A DNA stretch of 64,000 nucleotides, taken from assembly GCA_019636195.1 (NCBI GenBank), contig JAHBYA010000001.1:1-64000 (forward strand), written 5' to 3'. Below are positions 9,655 to 17,150 of the stretch, piece after piece (position 1 is the first letter of the stretch; every line of letters starts with the position of its first letter). A model generated the notes under the pieces. The model had not been told where the DNA came from. It searched no databases and saw only the letters and a program-made list of their open reading frames with translations. This DNA is from Planctomycetota bacterium (GTDB lineage Bacteria > Planctomycetota > UBA8742 > UBA2392). Position numbers and translations under genes: made by a program.

Positions 9655-10146
9655 ATGGACCGCAGGCAGCAACTGCTGATTCGCAACATCGTCGCGGGCA
9701 TCGTGCTGCTGGTGATTGTGCTGCTGGTGGCTTCGTGGGCCGGGTTGTTCACGAGCGCGGGTTCAGATGAAGACCAGATTCGCGAGTTGATGGACAAAGC
9801 CCGCGACGAGATCAACGACCACGACTATGACGACTTTCTGAAGCTTTGCGACCTCACCGATGAACGCCGCGAGGCGTGGCTGTTCGAGATTCGTGCACAG
9901 CCGATGTCGAACTTTGTGGTGGTGGACACATTGGCGCCGAAAGGCTTCATCTCAGTGCCGACAGGGGCGACCGAGTACAGCGTGGACGTGCACACGGTCA
10001 GCGGCGTGGATGTGCCCCTGCGCGGCCGGGTGGGCACGGACTCGATCAACGGCACGATGCACTTCGTGAAGAAGGGCGACCGCTGGTTCATTGACCTGGA
10101 CAAGTCGGCGTCCACATTTCCGTATGTGCCGCGGCCCAAGCGCTGA
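9655..10146 (+). CDS. small single-pass membrane protein of unknown function
   Basis: A 163-residue protein with one N-terminal transmembrane helix (about residues 12-33) and a soluble C-terminal domain of about 125 residues. The layout (helical start rich in acidic residues, then beta-rich segments ending in a WFIDLDK strand) resembles NTF2-like or lumazine-binding-like domains often tethered to membranes, but I cannot assign a family. A TAAACT hexamer ends 6 nt before the ATG and no ribosome site is visible, so the message may be leaderless. Confidence 0.75.
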   Translation: MDRRQQLLIRNIVAGIVLLVIVLLVASWAGLFTSAGSDEDQIRELMDKARDEINDHDYDDFLKLCDLTDERREAWLFEIRAQPMSNFVVVDTLAPKGFISVPTGATEYSVDVHTVSGVDVPLRGRVGTDSINGTMHFVKKGDRWFIDLDKSASTFPYVPRPKR

Positions 10147-10202
10147 GGCGCGATTCACAAAGGTTTAGCACACGCCCGGGCGAATCTTCACGCGCGCGTG
10201 GT

Positions 10203-10234
10203 ACCTGTCACGGCAGGAGGTTGCCATGACAGGT
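10203..10234 (+). promoter_or_regulatory. hairpin presenting a Shine-Dalgarno sequence in its loop
   Basis: ACCTGTCA (10203-10210) pairs with TGACAGGT (10227-10234); after one mismatch GGCA (10212-10215) pairs with TGCC (10222-10225), leaving the hexaloop GGAGGT. The loop is a consensus ribosome site and the 3' arm contains the ATG at 10226. An outer imperfect stem (GCGCGCGTG with CACGCACGC) may extend it to about 10192-10247. The arrangement would partly hide the start codon while showing the ribosome site. Confidence 0.6.
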
Positions 10235-10300
10235 GTTGCACGCACGCTGATAATGCTGATGCTGGGCGCATTGCTGAAGGCCGGCCGCGACCGCGAGTAA
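10226..10300 (+). CDS. possible 24-residue hydrophobic small protein
   Basis: ATG at 10226, AGGAGG at 10215-10220 with 5-nt spacing, TAA at 10298-10300. The predicted peptide begins MTGVARTLIMLMLGALLK and ends in charged residues, like a minimal membrane peptide. Support is the near-perfect ribosome site and the hydrophobic composition; against it, the ribosome site lies inside a hairpin and the length gives little coding signal. Confidence 0.35.
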   Translation: MTGVARTLIMLMLGALLKAGRDRE

Positions 10301-10333
10301 GGCACCCGCGGCACGGTGTTCTTCGCCCGTGAC

Positions 10334-10357
10334 GGCATGGGTGCGGACACCCATGCC
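10334..10357. terminator. hairpin between small ORF and SPFH gene
   Basis: GGCATGGGTG and CACCCATGCC pair perfectly over a CGGA loop. It sits 14 nt from the 3' end of the minus-strand SPFH gene and 34 nt past the small ORF, so it could end transcription from both sides, although no T run follows. Confidence 0.4.
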
Positions 10358-10370
10358 ACCCCGTCAGCGG

Positions 10371-11300
10371 CTATTCCTTTTCCGGGTCAATCAGCAGCAG
10401 CGCGTTGCTGTCGCCGGTGACGCGCGGCAGCTTCCCGTCCCACTTTTCCAGCCGCTTGTTCTCCAGGATCTTGCGGTCGAGAGTCGCCAACAGCGTCTTG
10501 TTGGCTTCAGCTTCGGCGGCGGCTTCGCGCTTGGTTGCTTCGGCGTTGGCGATGCTGAGCAGTTCAATCTGCTTGGCTTGGCCGGCGGCGCGTTCTTCGG
10601 TGGCGCGGCGGTCGGCGACGGCCTGAAGCTCTTTCATTTTCGCTTCGGCTTCGGACTGCACGACTTTCTTTTCGGCTTCGACTTTTTCTTTCTCGAGCTC
10701 ATTGCGGGCGCGCAGGGCGTCTTGCTCGGCCTGTACTTTGGCCTCGATTGCGTGGTCGAAGCTGGCGCTGAACTTGAAGTCGGTGATGTTGACGGCGGTG
10801 ACGATCAGGTTGCTGCCCTTGGCGCGGCTGGTGATGATGCGCTCGATCTCGGATTTCACTTCTTCGCGGTGCTTGATCAGGTTTTCGGCGGTGTACTTGG
10901 CGGTCACGGACTTGACCGACTCGCTGATGATCGGGTTGAGTTTTGTCGTGCGCCAGACTTCGCCGCTGCGGCCCAGGTTCTGGTAGAGCCACCAGACCAT
11001 CTCGGCTTCGGGCTTGTAGTTGACGGCGACTTCGGTGGTCACGGTTTGCAGGTCGCTGCTCGCGGCGCTGGCTGCGTTGACGACGATCTGTTCCTGCACG
11101 TTGATTTCGTGGATCGTCGCCCACGGCGCCTTGAAGTGGAAACCTTCGTCGATGGACTCTTCGGTAAGTGTGCCGAACGAAACGTGGACGCCGCGGTGGC
11201 CGGGGTCAACAACTTCGTAGCACGACATCATGAAGACGAACACCAGCAGCAGCACAACGCCGCCGCCAATCAGGGAAAAGATGATCTTGTTGTCGCGCAT
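10371..11300 (-). CDS. SPFH/prohibitin-like membrane protein
   Basis: The ATG at 11300 has a GGAG ribosome site and gives 309 residues. One N-terminal transmembrane helix (about 8-28) precedes the SPFH domain (DPGHRGVHVSFGTL onward) and a long Ala/Glu/Lys-rich coiled coil (about 190-280) typical of prohibitins and HflK/HflC, which form ring-like scaffolds in the membrane and regulate FtsH-type proteases. No second SPFH gene is adjacent, so a prohibitin-type homo-oligomer is more likely than an HflKC pair. Reading upstream of 11300 only enters repeat DNA and is rejected. Confidence 0.85.
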   Translation of the reverse strand: MRDNKIIFSLIGGGVVLLLVFVFMMSCYEVVDPGHRGVHVSFGTLTEESIDEGFHFKAPWATIHEINVQEQIVVNAASAASSDLQTVTTEVAVNYKPEAEMVWWLYQNLGRSGEVWRTTKLNPIISESVKSVTAKYTAENLIKHREEVKSEIERIITSRAKGSNLIVTAVNITDFKFSASFDHAIEAKVQAEQDALRARNELEKEKVEAEKKVVQSEAEAKMKELQAVADRRATEERAAGQAKQIELLSIANAEATKREAAAEAEANKTLLATLDRKILENKRLEKWDGKLPRVTGDSNALLLIDPEKE

Positions 11301-11340
11301 CGCGATCTCCGAACGGTTCAAAGAGAAGATACCCGCAAAG

Positions 11341-11520
11341 TGAACACAGTCGCTTACAACATCACAGCACGATTGGAAAGCAAACCGCCCGCGAATTCGC
11401 GGAGCACAAACGTCCAGCCCGGCACGCCAGTGCCGGGCCCATGATTCACCACAGAGTACACAGAGAACCAAGAGTGGCACAGGCGCCCCGCCCGTGCCGT
11501 GGATGAGAAGGCAAACGTCC
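11341..11520. repeat. mosaic of interspersed repeats and hairpins, no gene
   Basis: This gene-free stretch holds a CCCGGCAC/GTGCCGGG hairpin near 11419-11438, a CACCACAGAGTACACAGAG segment near 11450, a GGCAC/GTGCC-flanked GC stem near 11476-11497, and two copies of AAACGTCCAGCCCG (about 11408 and 11513). Open frames across it are side effects of the repeats. Confidence 0.55.
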
Positions 11521-11785
11521 AGCCCGCCCGCAGGCGGGCGACGGCGGGCGTAAACGAAGCGGTCGCGCGGGCCAGTGCCCGGACGCCACCGCTGCAAATA
11601 TGGATGGCGAGGATGACGGGACTCGAACCTCGAAACAGTCCGGTGGACTGTTTCGACCGCGCAGTAGCCCGCCCAAAGCCCGCCCGCAGGCGGGCGACGG
11701 CGGGCGTAAACGAAGCGGTCGCGCGGGCCAGTGCCCGGACGCGACCGCTGCAAATATGGATGGCGAGGATGACGGGACTCGAACC
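11521..11785. repeat. 109-bp direct repeat (two copies) containing the 3' part of tRNA-Asp
   Basis: Copies at 11521-11629 and 11677-11785 are offset by 156 nt and differ at one base by eye (near 11587 versus 11743). Each holds a GC-rich hairpin block and the acceptor and T-arm end of tRNA-Asp; only the second copy is joined to the full tRNA gene. The first therefore ends in a 25-nt tRNA fragment (11605-11629), followed by an 11-bp hairpin (CGAAACAGTCC with GGACTGTTTCG) at about 11630-11654. Confidence 0.85.
11714..11749 (-). terminator. hairpin downstream of tRNA-Asp
   Basis: AGCGGTCGCG (11714-11723) pairs with CGCGACCGCT (11740-11749), with an inner CGGGC/GCCCG pair. It lies 12 nt beyond the CCA end of tRNA-Asp. 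An almost identical stem follows tRNA-Lys at 22957-22992, suggesting a shared tRNA 3' hairpin family. No T run follows, so termination is inferred. Confidence 0.5.
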
Positions 11786-11837
11786 CGCAACCTCCGGCGT
11801 GACAGGCCGGCGCTCTAACCGATTGAGCTACATCCCC
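11761..11837 (-). tRNA. tRNA-Asp (GTC)
   Basis: Read on the minus strand it starts GGGGATG and ends CATCCTC-G-CCA, giving a 7-bp acceptor stem with one G-U pair, discriminator G and an encoded CCA. The anticodon arm is CCGGC-CTGTCAC-GCCGG with anticodon GTC, and the T loop reads TTCGAGT. G73 fits aspartate identity. Confidence 0.95.
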
Positions 11838-11954
11838 GTTTTCAAGCCGCAGCGTTACCGTTGCGGGGCGGAATGATTAACCCGTTTGCCCGCAGTCGTC
11901 AAGAACCCGAACGGGCGGCGGTTTCGCGCCTTCACTTTCAGCCGTGCTTTTGCC

Positions 11955-11960
11955 GATAAT
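11955..11960 (+). promoter_or_regulatory. -10-like box just before uppP
   Basis: GATAAT ends 5 nt before the uppP ATG. TTCACT at 11931-11936 with an 18-nt spacer could be the -35 element. No ribosome site is visible, so the transcript may be leaderless. Confidence 0.4.
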
Positions 11961-11965
11961 CGGGC

Positions 11966-12781
11966 ATGGACGTTGTCAAAGCCATCATTCTGGGCGCGAT
12001 TCAGGGCCTGACCGAGTTTCTGCCGGTCAGCAGCAGCGGCCACCTTGTGATCCTGGGTGAAATCCTGGGCCGCGAACTTGGCGGCGAAGGCAGCACCGCC
12101 CAAAGCGTGCTGCTGCACTTGGGAAGCCTGATGGCCATCCTGTGGGTCTTTCGCGCCGACGTACTGAAGCTGGTGTACCCGAAGATCAACTGGCGCCTGT
12201 GGGGCATGCTGTTCATTGCCAGCCTGCCGGCCGCCATCGTCGGCTTGACGATCAAGAAGCTGCTGCCTGCCTCGCAGGAAACCTGGGTCGAACACAACGT
12301 GCTGCAATCGCCCTGGGTAGCCTGCTTCGGCCTGATGTTCACAGCCGCCGTGCTGTGGATCGCAGAGCGCCCCCGCGAACTGCGCGTAACCCTTGAAGGC
12401 GCGCGCGGCATGGATTTCTGGCTGGTGTCGCTGGTGGGCGTGGCGCAAATGATCGCGCTGCTGCCGGGCGTATCGCGCAGCGGCAGCACCATCTGCACGG
12501 CGCTGATCCTGTACTGGGTGCGGGCCGACGCGGTACGCCTGAGCTTCTTGATGGGCATGATCGCCATCGGCGGCGCGGGCCTGATTGAGGCCAAAGATAT
12601 CGCCGAGATTGACGCCGCGCCCGCCATCGTCGGCTTTGCGGCCAGCCTGGTGTTCAGCATTGTCGGCTTGACGCTGGTGAAGCTGGTGGTTGCAAAGCGC
12701 AAGCTGCGCTGGTTCAGCGCCTATTGCGCTGTCGCGGGCATTGCAGCACTGGTGTACTTCATCGCATTTCCGCCGGCGTAG
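11966..12781 (+). CDS. uppP: undecaprenyl-diphosphatase UppP (BacA)
   Basis: A 271-residue polytopic membrane protein of the usual UppP length. Both signature blocks are present: the N-terminal GLTEFLPVSSSGHL and the second LPGVSRSGST with the catalytic Ser and Arg. It dephosphorylates undecaprenyl diphosphate to recycle the lipid carrier for peptidoglycan and other envelope polymers, acting at the outer leaflet of the inner membrane. About eight transmembrane segments are visible. It is monocistronic and convergent with the M1 peptidase gene. Confidence 0.96.
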   Translation: MDVVKAIILGAIQGLTEFLPVSSSGHLVILGEILGRELGGEGSTAQSVLLHLGSLMAILWVFRADVLKLVYPKINWRLWGMLFIASLPAAIVGLTIKKLLPASQETWVEHNVLQSPWVACFGLMFTAAVLWIAERPRELRVTLEGARGMDFWLVSLVGVAQMIALLPGVSRSGSTICTALILYWVRADAVRLSFLMGMIAIGGAGLIEAKDIAEIDAAPAIVGFAASLVFSIVGLTLVKLVVAKRKLRWFSAYCAVAGIAALVYFIAFPPA

Positions 12782-12782
12782 C

Positions 12783-12801
12783 ATGGCCGCCCACGGCCAT
12801 G
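12783..12801. terminator. hairpin between convergent uppP and M1 peptidase genes
   Basis: CATGGCCG and CGGCCATG pair over a CCCA loop just after the uppP stop. A second GC palindrome (CGGCC repeats) follows near 12812-12840. No T run is seen, so function as a terminator is inferred from position. Confidence 0.4.
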
Positions 12802-12864
12802 TCGTCCGCATCGGCCCCCGGCCGAGGTTTCGGCCGCAGGCCCGTACATACGCCATCGCCGGGG

Positions 12865-15531
12865 CTACCTGCGGGCTCTGGCCTTCTGCGGCTTGGCCTT
12901 GGGCTTGCCGTTGGCGCCGGGCTTCTTCTGCGACCTGGTTTTGCCGTTGCCGGTGTGCTTGCCGTTGGCGCGAAGCTGCTCAAGTTTGTCCAGCCGCTCC
13001 TCCAGCTTTTCGTACTCGTCTTTCAGCTTGTCGTAATCGTCGCGAAGTTCCTTCAGTTCCTTGGGCGTGCCCTGTGCGGCGCGGATTGCCTCGATCGTGT
13101 CCAAGGCGCGTTTCTTCAGGCGGCTGTCGTGGGTGGCGCGGGCCAGCTTTGCCAGCGCCGGAATCGCTGCGGCATCTTTCAGCGCGCCCAAGCCCGAGAT
13201 TGCGGACATCACAAGCCGGAACTCGCCTTCCAGCATTGGTTCAAGGGCTTCGCGGGCGGCGCGTTTGTCCTTCTCTTCGGTGCTCTCTTTTGCCAGGCGG
13301 CCAAGCGCACTGACGGCTGCGTAGCGCGCCTGTTGCGGCTTGCCGGGCGCGGCCCACTCGTGCAGTACGGTCAGTGCGCGCATGTCGCGCAGCTCGCAGA
13401 ACGCTGAAAACACGTGGCTGCGAATGACATCGACGTGGCTGTCGCGGGCCAGCGCGGGCAGCAGGTGATCATAAGCGCCGGTTGTTCGGCCCTTGCCCAA
13501 TGCCAGTGCGGCCTCTGCCGCAACGTAGTAGCTCTCGTCCTTGTTCAGCATCTGCGCCAGCTTGTCGGCGGCTTTGTCGCTGCCGCGCCACTCGCCCAGT
13601 GCCCCTGCCACGGCGCGGCGTGCCTTGGGGTGTTTCAGCTTGCTTGCGCGGCACAGCGCGTCCAGCGCGCCGGATGTGTGCAGCTTGCCCAGCGCCGCCG
13701 CGCACTCGGCTTGCACACCCCAGAACTTGTCGTCGTGCAGCGCCTTCTCCAGCGCCTGCTCTGACTTGAGCGTGGCTTTACCGGCCAGCGCGCGGGCAGC
13801 ATGAACGCGGCCCATGATGTCGTCGTCGTGCTGCAACTGTGCGATCAGCATGTCTTCACTGAAGTCAAGCTCGACGGTCTTGGGAATGCTGTTGCCGGGG
13901 TCAAAGGCGATCCACTCCGGGCGCTTGGCCAGCGCAAGGTGATAGCGGTGCGCGGGCTTGTCGATTTCGAACTCGCGGGTTTCGTCCAGCCCCTTGCCGA
14001 CAAAGCGCACCCTGGCCGGCGTACGGAAGATGGCCGTCAGTTCATCCTGCTTCTGGGTCTGCAAAATTGAAAAGTCCAGCGTGCCGGTCTTGTCGTCCCA
14101 CTTGGCCTTGAGCTTGAACTGCGGGTGCCCGCCGCCATAGATCCATTGCGCAAACCACCAGTCCCAGTTGCGGCCTGTGACTTCTTCCAGCGCGGTGGCA
14201 AGGTCCTGCGTAATGACGGTGTCCGCCGCGTTGCTGGTAAGGTAGCGGTTGATTGCCTTCCACCACAGGCGGTCGCCAAGCAGCTTGCGCAGGTGATGCA
14301 GGATCACCGCGCCCTTCTGGTACAGGTGCCGGTCAAACAGGTCCAGCGGTTCGTTGTACACGTTGGTCTGGATTGCCCGGCGATAGCTGCCCTTGTCTTC
14401 GGCCAGGTACACCTTCCAGTCGCCATCAAGATAGTACTTGAACTCGTCGTCGCCGCGGCTGTGCTCCCACCACATGGCCTCAAAGTATGTGGCGAAGCTT
14501 TCGTTCAGCCAGGCGTGGCTCCAGTCGCGGCAGGTCAAATAGTCGCCGAACCACTGGTGCGCAAGCTCGTGGCTGACAAGTGGCTCGGAACTGAAGTCAA
14601 GGTGCGCACGCTCGTCGTGCAGGGTCAGCGCGGTCTGCGTTGTGGCGGTGGTGTTTTCCATGCCGCCGAAAATGAAGTCTTCGGCTGTGATCTGCGCGTA
14701 CTTGGCATAGGGGTAGCGCACGCCGGTTTTTTCGCTGTAGAACTTCACCATCTCGGGTGTGCGACCGAATGCGCGCTCGCCGTCGGCTTCGCGGCCCGGG
14801 GGCACGTAATAGTCAACGGGTATGCCGTCCCACTCTTTGCTTACCTTCACGTAGTTGCCGACAACCAGGGTGACCAGATAGGCCACGTGGGGTACGTCGT
14901 GCTTCCAGTGGTGCAGCTCGTGGTCGCCGCGGGGTTCGGTGCTGACCAGTTTGCCGTTGCTGAGGCTGGCCATGCCCTTGGGCACCTCGACGAGAATTTC
15001 GCTGGTGGCTTTTTCGTTGGGGTAGTCAAAGCACGGAAACCAGTAGCGGCTGTCTTCGTCCTGGCCTTGCGTCCAGAACTCAAGGTGCTTGTCGGGGTAA
15101 TGCTCGTCGGGGCCGACAAAATACGCGCCCCGGCGCGGCTTTGCGGTGTAGCTGACGGCGATGTCGATGGGCTGGTCGGCTTTGAGTTCGCGGCCGAAGT
15201 GGACGGTCAGGGTCTCGCCGTCGTGGCGAAAGTCGGCCTTGTCGCCGTTGACCTTGACGGAGCTGATTTCCATTTCGCAGGCATCAAGGTCCAGAAACGT
15301 CGCGCCGTCGTTGATCGGCGAAACGGTAAGCGTGCAGGTGCCGCTGATGCTGCGTTGCTTGAAGTCGGGCTTGATTTCAAGCTTGATGTGGCGTACGTCA
15401 ACCACGCGGTCGCGGGACCACTTTGGGGTGACGCCCTTCTTCATAAAGGGCTTCCACGACGGCTTGTCTTCAAGGTTGCCGACGGCGGCCTGTGCGAAAA
15501 ATCTGTCCTGCTCCGTGAGGGAAAAGTTCAT
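12865..15531 (-). CDS. M1-family aminopeptidase with C-terminal HEAT repeats and basic tail
   Basis: 888 residues starting at an ATG with GGAG 10 nt upstream. The N-terminal M1 beta domain is followed by the exopeptidase motif GGMEN, the zinc motif HELAHQW with the third ligand in NESFATY 18 residues on, and HLYQKGA as the later conserved block. The expected activity is removal of N-terminal amino acids from peptides. After about residue 575 the usual C-terminal domain is replaced by HEAT-type helical repeats up to about 820, then a coiled coil and a Lys/Arg/Pro tail (KPKAKPQKARARR). No signal peptide is evident, so it is probably cytoplasmic. The tail could bind a polyanion. Confidence 0.92.
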   Translation of the reverse strand: MNFSLTEQDRFFAQAAVGNLEDKPSWKPFMKKGVTPKWSRDRVVDVRHIKLEIKPDFKQRSISGTCTLTVSPINDGATFLDLDACEMEISSVKVNGDKADFRHDGETLTVHFGRELKADQPIDIAVSYTAKPRRGAYFVGPDEHYPDKHLEFWTQGQDEDSRYWFPCFDYPNEKATSEILVEVPKGMASLSNGKLVSTEPRGDHELHHWKHDVPHVAYLVTLVVGNYVKVSKEWDGIPVDYYVPPGREADGERAFGRTPEMVKFYSEKTGVRYPYAKYAQITAEDFIFGGMENTTATTQTALTLHDERAHLDFSSEPLVSHELAHQWFGDYLTCRDWSHAWLNESFATYFEAMWWEHSRGDDEFKYYLDGDWKVYLAEDKGSYRRAIQTNVYNEPLDLFDRHLYQKGAVILHHLRKLLGDRLWWKAINRYLTSNAADTVITQDLATALEEVTGRNWDWWFAQWIYGGGHPQFKLKAKWDDKTGTLDFSILQTQKQDELTAIFRTPARVRFVGKGLDETREFEIDKPAHRYHLALAKRPEWIAFDPGNSIPKTVELDFSEDMLIAQLQHDDDIMGRVHAARALAGKATLKSEQALEKALHDDKFWGVQAECAAALGKLHTSGALDALCRASKLKHPKARRAVAGALGEWRGSDKAADKLAQMLNKDESYYVAAEAALALGKGRTTGAYDHLLPALARDSHVDVIRSHVFSAFCELRDMRALTVLHEWAAPGKPQQARYAAVSALGRLAKESTEEKDKRAAREALEPMLEGEFRLVMSAISGLGALKDAAAIPALAKLARATHDSRLKKRALDTIEAIRAAQGTPKELKELRDDYDKLKDEYEKLEERLDKLEQLRANGKHTGNGKTRSQKKPGANGKPKAKPQKARARR

Positions 15532-15626
15532 GATAGGACTACTCCAATAAGGCTCTTGGACGTATTTGGGCGGGACTCTAACGCTTCAAGCCGTTTGTTG
15601 ACAGGGGAAGGCCCCGGGAGACGCGC

Positions 15627-16988
15627 ATGCTTTACCGACTGCTGCTTTCGCTGCTGATTGTGATTTCGCTGGCAAACACCGTGATCATCGCGCAGCCGCG
15701 CCTGACCGACGACTCAACGCCCGCCAAGGTTGACGAAGGCAGCTTCAGCGAGCAGCAGAAGGCCAACGTCAAGGTGCTTGACGGGATGCTCGATATCATC
15801 CGGCGCGGCTTTTTTGACCGGCAGTACCGCGGCAAAGACCTGAAGGAAATGCGCGAGCGCTACCTCAAGCGCGCCGCCGACGCCAAACCCGGCAACGAGC
15901 TGCACAACGTGCTGCGCGAACTGCTCGCAGAATTCAAGGTAAGCCACCTCGGCATCGTGGCGCAGCACGCGTATGACAACCACTTTGCGCCGGAAATGGA
16001 CAACACCCTGCGCACGCAGGTCGGCTTTGACATCACTGAGCTCAGCCCCGGCGAATACTTCGTGACCGACATCCTGACCGGCGGCCCAGCCGAAAAGGCG
16101 GGGCTCAAGCGCGGCGACCGCCTGCACTCACTTATGGGCAAGCCGCTTGCGGACCACGAGTTGCTGGTCGATGCCGGCGGCGACCCGGGCCTGCCCAACC
16201 AGCATCCCCACTACTTCATCAAGAACCCGCCGGAGGGCGCGCCGCTGGTCGTTGAAGTCCAGCGCACAGCCGACAGCGCGGAGCGGCTTACGATCAGCAT
16301 CAAGCCTGCCGACATCAACATGATCGCCGCCAGCCGCAACAGCGTCACGATCATTGAGCACGAGGGCCGCAAGCTGGGCTACATCCGGTTCTGGCACTTC
16401 TTGCACCACGGCATGAGCGCCGCCCTGCGCCGCGCGATCACGAAAGAGTGGCAGCTGTGCGACGGCATCATCATCGACCTGCGCGGCCGCGGCGGCAGCC
16501 CCGACGTAATGAACACCTGCTTTGCGCCGTTCGGTGAGCCGCCCCCCATGACCCGGATGCCCGGCGGGCGCGCAACCCAGCGCGACTACGGTATGCCCAA
16601 GTGGGAGCGGCCGGTGGTGGCGTTGCAGGACGCCGGCAGCCGCAGCGCCAAGGAAGTGTATGCGCACAACTGGAAGTGGCTGAAGATCGGCCCGCTGGTT
16701 GGCGAAAGCACGCCGGGCGCGGTGCTGGGCAGCACGTTTGCCCAACTGCCGGACGGCAGCTACCTGATTTACCCGGCGCAGAACGTGCGCACGCTCAGCT
16801 ACGGGCAAGTCGAGCTTGAGGGCAACCCCGTGGAGCCTACGCACCCGGTGAAAGACAACGTTCGCTACGCGCAGGGCGTGGACAGCATCAAAGAGGCCGG
16901 CATCAAGGTTCTGTTCGACCTGGTGAAAGACCGGCCGGAGCCAACGCTGCCCAAGCAGGAGAGCGAAGCCAAAGAAGAAGAGTTCTAG
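15627..16988 (+). CDS. secreted S41 (C-terminal processing peptidase)-like protein with PDZ domain
   Basis: 453 residues behind a GGGAG ribosome site, with a signal peptide (MLYRLLLSLLIVISLAN), a helical domain, a PDZ-like segment (ILTGGPAEKAGLKRGD, near 150-165) and a C-terminal S41 fold (IIIDLRGRGGS near 280; SRSAKE near 335; GESTPG near 355). The Ser position is plausible in SRSAKE, but the Lys of classical CtpA enzymes is not in the GESTPGAVLGS loop, as in tricorn-type members. Activity is therefore uncertain. The C-terminus is Glu/Lys-rich. It is divergent from the M1 peptidase gene. Confidence 0.8.
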   Translation: MLYRLLLSLLIVISLANTVIIAQPRLTDDSTPAKVDEGSFSEQQKANVKVLDGMLDIIRRGFFDRQYRGKDLKEMRERYLKRAADAKPGNELHNVLRELLAEFKVSHLGIVAQHAYDNHFAPEMDNTLRTQVGFDITELSPGEYFVTDILTGGPAEKAGLKRGDRLHSLMGKPLADHELLVDAGGDPGLPNQHPHYFIKNPPEGAPLVVEVQRTADSAERLTISIKPADINMIAASRNSVTIIEHEGRKLGYIRFWHFLHHGMSAALRRAITKEWQLCDGIIIDLRGRGGSPDVMNTCFAPFGEPPPMTRMPGGRATQRDYGMPKWERPVVALQDAGSRSAKEVYAHNWKWLKIGPLVGESTPGAVLGSTFAQLPDGSYLIYPAQNVRTLSYGQVELEGNPVEPTHPVKDNVRYAQGVDSIKEAGIKVLFDLVKDRPEPTLPKQESEAKEEEF

Positions 16989-17005
16989 GCGTAAGGACGG
17001 CGTAC

Positions 17006-17036
17006 AGCCCCGGACGCCAGTCCGGGGCTCGTTTGT
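17006..17036 (+). terminator. intrinsic terminator after the S41-like gene
   Basis: A perfect 10-bp stem AGCCCCGGAC (17006-17015) and GTCCGGGGCT (17020-17029) with a GCCA loop is followed by CGTTTGTT, 18 nt after the stop codon. A second hairpin GCCCGGCA/TGCCGGGC lies at 17054-17075. Confidence 0.65.
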
Positions 17037-17150
17037 TGATTGGCCGGGTGAGTGCCCGGCAATCGCGTGCCGGGCTGGACGTACATGTTTACTGGCCCGA
17101 AAACTTGCGCTATCCTGCCGCCGCGGAAGGGCAGGAAAGGATTACGCATC

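Noticed and set aside
11605..11837. Integration site of a genomic island at tRNA-Asp
   Set aside because: The two repeat copies are only 156 nt apart and no integrase gene lies between or nearby.
11446..11876. Open frames across the repeat region and tRNA-Asp
   Set aside because: They read through hairpins and the tRNA gene and change with the repeat copies, so they are not coding.
15598..15603. TTGACA as a -35 box for the S41-like gene
   Set aside because: No -10 box lies at 16-18 nt and the ATG is only 24 nt away.
17052..17150. ATG at 17052 as start of the desaturase
   Set aside because: It lies at the foot of a hairpin just after the previous terminator, whereas GTG 17151 has AGGAAAGG upstream.
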